NCBI GenBank assembly: GCA_023251695.1
Contig: JAHEYE010000149.1
Coordinates: forward strand, 1 to 8,292
Source: Sphingobacteriaceae bacterium
GTDB taxonomy: Bacteria > Bacteroidota > Bacteroidia > B-17B0 > Aurantibacillaceae
Length of the DNA: 8,292 nucleotides
Direction: 5' to 3'
Shown: in pieces, positions 5,581 to 8,292 of the stretch
Layout of the letters: each line of letters starts with the position of its first letter
Numbering within the stretch: the stretch's first letter is position 1
The notes under the pieces: generated by a model
What the model saw: only the letters and a program-made list of their open reading frames with translations
The model's database searches: none
What the model was told of the DNA's origin: nothing
Translations under genes and position numbers: made by a program

Positions 5581-6870
5581 AGTGCTTTGGTCCTTTTCGC
5601 TCAATATACGGTCAATATATTTGTGCGTAGGAAGCAAAGATGTCTGAATTCGTTTAGCGTACCGTATGCTGTCAAGAATGTCTTTGTTTTTTTTCGCTAT
5701 TAATTCATTGGCTTTTTGTTTTTGCTTGTACCCTCTAAAAATAAAAAATGCCAAAGTTAATATTAAAATAAAACCAAACGAAACGGAATAAATAATGATT
5801 TTTTGTTGTTGCAGTTGGGCTTGATGTTCAATTTCCTTTTTATCCTCGGCTTCCTTTGCTGCAAGCAATGCATAATTCAGCGCGTTTTTATTGACGCGTG
5901 CCATACTATTCGGTCCGTAAATACTATCCTCTAAGCTATTGAATAGTTTATAAAATTCTAATGCTTTTTTGTGGTTTCCTGTTTTTTCATAGATCGAACT
6001 CAGTGTCTTTGATGCACTTTTTATAGCCTCTTTTGAATCCCTTTCTTGTGCAAAGATCATACTCTTGTTTGCATATTCTAAGGCAATTGAATATTGTTCT
6101 TGTTTCAAAAACAGATCACCCAGTTCATTATATGCCGAAGGCTTCATAAAATCACCACCATATTTTATGGCTTTTAAATAATATTCCTGGGCTTGATCAT
6201 AATTCTTCTGCATTTTAAATATGTTGCCGATGTCACGGTACATAAAACTAATATCAATTGTATCTTTAAGTTCTGTAAATAACTTAATTGAATTCATTTG
6301 CATTTTTAATGCATTTGTGGTGTCGCCCATTTTTGCGTAAAGCCGGCCTATATCATTTTGAGAAGATGCTAAAATGAATTTGCTCCCCATTTTCTTTGCA
6401 AGTTCTGAGGCCTTCTTTTCCATACTTAATGCAGTAGAATCTTCCTTGATCACTTCATAGGTTTCTCCTAAAAGATTATAGGATCGCGCAAGACCATTAA
6501 TGTATCCTGTTTTTTCGGAGATTTTTATCGCCTTTAAAAAATTCTCAACCGCTCCGGGGATATTGCCTTTCATAGAATTTGAAGTGCCAAAGTGAATGTA
6601 AACATTTACCATTCCCGTTGTGAAATTGAGCTTTTTTGCAATTGCTAAAGCGCATTCTGCTATAGAGTCACTCTGGCTGTATTTGCCGTTAATTCCAAGC
6701 ATATATCTTGAGAGAAAAAGTAATTTATTTACTTTATTAGTGTCATCCTTTCCATATTTTATACCATTCCGGAGGGAATCAATTTTGTATCGTTGTCCAA
6801 ACGAAATGAAATAACAAAAGCAAAATAGCAATCCGAAAAACAGGTATTTTATTTGTCGTGTCAATATCAT
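5572..6870 (-). CDS. TPR sensor-like protein with membrane helix and truncated signalling tail
   Basis: I start at the ATG at 6870 (432 residues), not the in-frame TTG at 6900, because a signal peptide begins there (MILTRQIKYLFFGLLFCF...SFGQ, residues 1-26). Residues about 45-312 hold six or seven tetratricopeptide repeats, with clear units near 90-121 (GNIPGAVENFLKAI), 130-161, 170-200, 210-236 (NYDQAQEYYLKAI), 247-275 and 287-312 (GNHKKALEFYKLF). They should lie in the periplasm. Residues 333-357 are a charged, Gln-rich coiled coil; 358-378 is a single membrane helix. The cytoplasmic tail (380-432) contains 'NKDILDSIRYAKRIQTSLLP' at 396-414. In Bacteroidota this tail commonly leads into a SpoIIE/PP2C phosphatase. 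Here the protein ends 18 residues later with SEKDQSTGA, inside a repeat. Short-tailed relatives also exist as I recall, so this may be natural rather than broken. It is probably a signalling adaptor. Confidence 0.85.
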   Translation of the reverse strand: MILTRQIKYLFFGLLFCFCYFISFGQRYKIDSLRNGIKYGKDDTNKVNKLLFLSRYMLGINGKYSQSDSIAECALAIAKKLNFTTGMVNVYIHFGTSNSMKGNIPGAVENFLKAIKISEKTGYINGLARSYNLLGETYEVIKEDSTALSMEKKASELAKKMGSKFILASSQNDIGRLYAKMGDTTNALKMQMNSIKLFTELKDTIDISFMYRDIGNIFKMQKNYDQAQEYYLKAIKYGGDFMKPSAYNELGDLFLKQEQYSIALEYANKSMIFAQERDSKEAIKSASKTLSSIYEKTGNHKKALEFYKLFNSLEDSIYGPNSMARVNKNALNYALLAAKEAEDKKEIEHQAQLQQQKIIIYSVSFGFILILTLAFFIFRGYKQKQKANELIAKKNKDILDSIRYAKRIQTSLLPTHKYIDRILSEKDQSTGA

Positions 6871-6939
6871 GCTGTTTTTTTTCGCATTAGGTCTAGTCAA
6901 TTTGCACAGTCGCCTTTTTTGTACGTCGTCTAAGCATTG

Positions 6940-6962
6940 GGCATAACTACGTTATAGGAGCC
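6940..6962. repeat. GGC-ATAAC-TAC-GTTAT-GCC palindrome upstream of the TPR gene
   Basis: ATAAC (6943-6947) and GTTAT (6951-6955) form a perfect stem around TAC, extended by GGC (6940-6942) and GCC (6960-6962) with a four-base bulge. GGGCATAAC here also occurs at the 3' end of the TPR gene on the other strand (5579-5571), so the gene is bracketed by two inverted copies of that 9-mer. The palindrome lies in the 200-bp gap before the ATG at 6870, which otherwise shows no coding potential. Confidence 0.5.
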
Positions 6963-7042
6963 ACTTTTAAATTCTTAGCATGCTGTTTTTGCAAGATCGG
7001 CGAATGTTTGTTGCTTCTTTTTGGGTATTATAAATATACGAA

Positions 7043-7077
7043 ATCTTAGGGTATAAAACCCTTCAGCAAACTAAGAT
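7043..7077. repeat. Nested inverted repeats at the end of the 60-residue gene
   Basis: ATCTTAG (7043-7049) and CTAAGAT (7071-7077) are perfect inverted repeats, and AGGGT-ATAAA-ACCCT (7048-7062) is a second hairpin that competes for two bases. The outer arm covers the stop codon of the 60-residue gene. The position fits a transcript 3' end, but U-richness after the hairpin is weak (AAGATTTCG). Confidence 0.4.
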
Positions 7078-7253
7078 CTATTTCTCACTCCGAGAAAATA
7101 AACAGCTACACCTAAAAAATCGAAAGCAATACCGCTTATTAAAACAGAGTTGTAAAACGGAACATGCAGAATTTTCAAAACTAAACCTGTTAATACCATT
7201 ATGGAACCAAAAATAAAAACTCCAATCATTAAGGCATTCATTTTGTTTCTCAT
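7071..7253 (-). CDS. Small two-helix membrane protein, GldL-like
   Basis: A 60-residue protein with an ATG start and a TAG stop; a second in-frame ATG three codons later is an alternative start. TM1 is about 6-27 (NALMIGVFIFGSIMVLTGLVLK) and TM2 about 36-55 (SVLISGIAFDFLGVAVYFLG), joined by the short turn 'ILHVPFYN', with a basic end (RNRS). From memory, the gliding motor subunit GldL has a similar start: G-A-x-x-K-I-T/L-H, then a loop, then L-x-x-G-x-x-T-E, whose TM2 glutamate is needed for proton use. Aligned on the glycine, that glutamate falls on Asp45 here. This protein has no cytoplasmic tail, whereas GldL has about 150 further residues. Related small proteins are common and mostly unnamed in this phylum. 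The gene is 35 bp after the DUF922 gene, so co-transcription is likely. Function not known. Confidence 0.65.
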   Translation of the reverse strand: MRNKMNALMIGVFIFGSIMVLTGLVLKILHVPFYNSVLISGIAFDFLGVAVYFLGVRNRS

Positions 7254-7288
7254 AGATATTAAATTTCTCTAAATTAAGTAAAATTATT

Positions 7289-7888
7289 TTATTTTTTTAA
7301 TAAAATATCAATTTTCTTATCCCATTTTTCCTGCATCGCTCTTTGTATTCCGTGCTCTGTTTCAGAATCATATTGTGTTTGTAGTAACATACATTCTTTT
7401 TTTACAATAGCCTTTGCCGAATCAATCCTGTTTACCCAATTAAATCTTGAAAAAGGTGGAAGTGAAGGAATTATTTTTCTGAATTTCGCAGCGTATATTT
7501 TTGCAATGTCATAATGCCTTTGCTCATGGTTAATAAGTTGTCCAGATTTTTTGAACAATGTATCGATCCATGAGAGACTTCCAACACCAGCAAATACGTT
7601 AATGTTCGCGTGCACCCAATTCTCTGAGTCTTCGCCTGGATTTGAATAAATATACATCGAATCAAGTGTATAACAAATATCCCAGAAAATAGCTGCACCG
7701 GCCCTGCTCTTTGGATCTATGCGGCCGGGAAAATCAGACCAATTCAATTTTCTATGCTCAATATTCTTATAAGTTTGATATCTGTAATCATAATCAGAAG
7801 CATAAGAACTTATTGTATTATCCCAATAAATACGGCCGCAACTCCCGAAAAAGAAAAATAAAACAAAATATGAGCTAAGGCGTAACAA
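7289..7888 (-). CDS. DUF922-family lipoprotein with HEXXH zinc-peptidase motif
   Basis: A 199-residue protein. Residues 1-17 form a lipoprotein signal (MLRLSSYFVLFFFFGSC) with Cys17 as the likely lipidated residue. The mature part shows three DUF922 hallmarks as I recall them: 'LNWSDFPG' (48-55), 'HEQRHYDIAKIYAAKFR' (121-137), and 'YDSETEHGIQRAMQEKW' (173-189). H121, E122 and H125 form an HEXXH zinc site, with D127 nearby, so a secreted or outer-membrane-anchored zinc peptidase is likely; the substrate is unknown. The usual DUF922 motif has Gly where Arg124 stands. The start is uncertain: no in-frame ATG exists before the signal peptide, so TTG at 7888 is chosen. A seven-codon frame (ATG 7913 to TAG 7890) ends one base before it. 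The gene follows the glycyl-tRNA synthetase gene by 37 bp and is probably read through from it. Confidence 0.8.
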   Translation of the reverse strand: MLRLSSYFVLFFFFGSCGRIYWDNTISSYASDYDYRYQTYKNIEHRKLNWSDFPGRIDPKSRAGAAIFWDICYTLDSMYIYSNPGEDSENWVHANINVFAGVGSLSWIDTLFKKSGQLINHEQRHYDIAKIYAAKFRKIIPSLPPFSRFNWVNRIDSAKAIVKKECMLLQTQYDSETEHGIQRAMQEKWDKKIDILLKK

Positions 7889-7889
7889 A

Positions 7890-7913
7890 CTAATTATGCA
7901 ATAGCGCGACCAT
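7890..7913 (-). other. Short leader frame before the DUF922 gene
   Basis: ATG at 7913-7911 opens a frame of seven codons (MVALLHN) that closes with TAG at 7892-7890, one base before the TTG start at 7888. Such spacing would allow a terminating ribosome to restart on the TTG, or the ATG could be the original start separated by a frameshift. It may equally be chance. Confidence 0.25.
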
Positions 7914-7925
7914 TACATTTTTAAA

Positions 7926-8292
7926 TTAAACTAATTGCTTCAACAAACTCTTCCAGCTTACTTTCTCATTAAGAATATTTGCAATCTCCGAAATCTTAAC
8001 ACGGTCTTGTTTCATAGTATCACGGTCGCGGATGGTGACGGTTTGGTCTTCTAAACTTTGGTGGTCAACAGTGATGCAATACGGTGTACCGATCGCGTCT
8101 TGCCGACGGTAACGTTTTCCAACCGTATCTTTTTCGTCCATAATCACATTATGGTCGAACTTTAATTCGTTTAATATTTTTTCTGCTAGTTCAGGTAGAC
8201 CGTCTTTTTTTACCAATGGGAAAATGGCACATTTAATTGGAGCAAGAGCAGGAGGGAGGCTTAATAGAGTTCTTGTATCGCCACCTTCTAAT
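7926..8292 (-). CDS. glyQS: Glycyl-tRNA synthetase (class II, alpha2 type), C-terminal part
   Basis: The frame is open to the right edge, so the gene is cut at its 5' end; 121 residues plus a stop are visible. The in-frame TTG at 8216 is not the start, because recognisable synthetase sequence lies upstream of it: 'LEGGDTRTLLSLPPALAPIK' is the end of the class II catalytic core (motif 3 region) and the entry to the anticodon-binding domain. 'FPLVKKDGLPELAEKI' then begins that domain. 'RYRRQDAIGTPYCITVD' and 'TVTIRDRDTMKQDRV' are its conserved strands in glycyl-tRNA synthetases of the eukaryote-like homodimer type, the type used by Bacteroidota. The enzyme charges tRNA-Gly with glycine in the cytoplasm and is essential. 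The end is of normal form (ISEIANIL...), so the gene looks intact here. The DUF922 gene follows 37 bp downstream. Confidence 0.95.
   Translation of the reverse strand, partial: LEGGDTRTLLSLPPALAPIKCAIFPLVKKDGLPELAEKILNELKFDHNVIMDEKDTVGKRYRRQDAIGTPYCITVDHQSLEDQTVTIRDRDTMKQDRVKISEIANILNEKVSWKSLLKQLV

Noticed and set aside
5464..5703. Plus-strand 79-codon open frame
   Set aside because: It spans an inverted repeat and the reverse of the TPR gene tail; no family features or start context.
6871..6900. Extended N-terminus for the TPR protein from a TTG at 6900
   Set aside because: The ATG at 6870 directly opens a signal peptide; the upstream ten residues are polar and lie in an A-rich leader.
7289..8292. 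Functional operon of glycyl-tRNA synthetase with an immunity or defence module
   Set aside because: Close spacing alone supports co-transcription; nothing in the DUF922 lipoprotein or the 60-residue protein points to defence.

Overview
The window looks like chromosomal DNA from a member of the Bacteroidota. It is AT-rich. Two of the secreted proteins end in a type IX secretion system (T9SS) C-terminal sorting domain with the 'PNP' signature. The 432-residue protein has the TPR, membrane helix and 'DSIRYAKRIQ' tail layout common in this phylum. There are no convincing Shine-Dalgarno sequences, and one promoter candidate fits the Bacteroidota pattern (TTG about 19 nt before TAnnTTTG). Genus cannot be fixed from the window.

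All eight supported genes lie on the minus strand, so transcription runs from the right edge to the left. From 8292 down: (1) the C-terminal 121 residues of class II glycyl-tRNA synthetase, the only clear housekeeping gene; (2) a DUF922-type lipoprotein with an HEXXH zinc-peptidase motif; (3) a 60-residue two-helix membrane protein whose 'KILH-P' and TM2 acidic residue recall the gliding motor subunit GldL; (4) a TPR protein with a signal peptide, membrane helix and short signalling-helix tail that stops where a SpoIIE-type phosphatase often begins; (5) a 141-residue two-helix membrane protein with a MORN-like C-terminus; (6) a 188-residue atypical short-chain dehydrogenase; (7) a 631-residue T9SS-secreted mosaic protein; (8) a 545-residue T9SS-secreted protein with exactly seven SBBP beta-propeller repeats. 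A ninth gene is cut by the left edge: only the signal peptide and first ~40 mature residues are visible, at 182..1.

The left third (1-3926) is a block of cell-surface genes. The middle (about 3927-7070) holds three functionally unrelated genes separated by gaps of 189-240 bp. Each gap contains short palindromes or inverted repeats, and several share a core (ATAAC or AACG-TTTT followed by GCTTGGC). This looks like a cassette-style accessory region, but no integrase or transposase is visible. The right end (7071-8292) is compact, with gaps of 35-37 bp, and may be one transcription unit starting at or before the glycyl-tRNA synthetase gene.

No rRNA, tRNA, CRISPR array, insertion sequence or recognised riboswitch was found. 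No complete defence or biosynthetic system is evident. The best leads are the repeat-bounded middle region, the truncated TPR sensor whose stop codon lies inside a repeat, and the miniature GldL-like protein.
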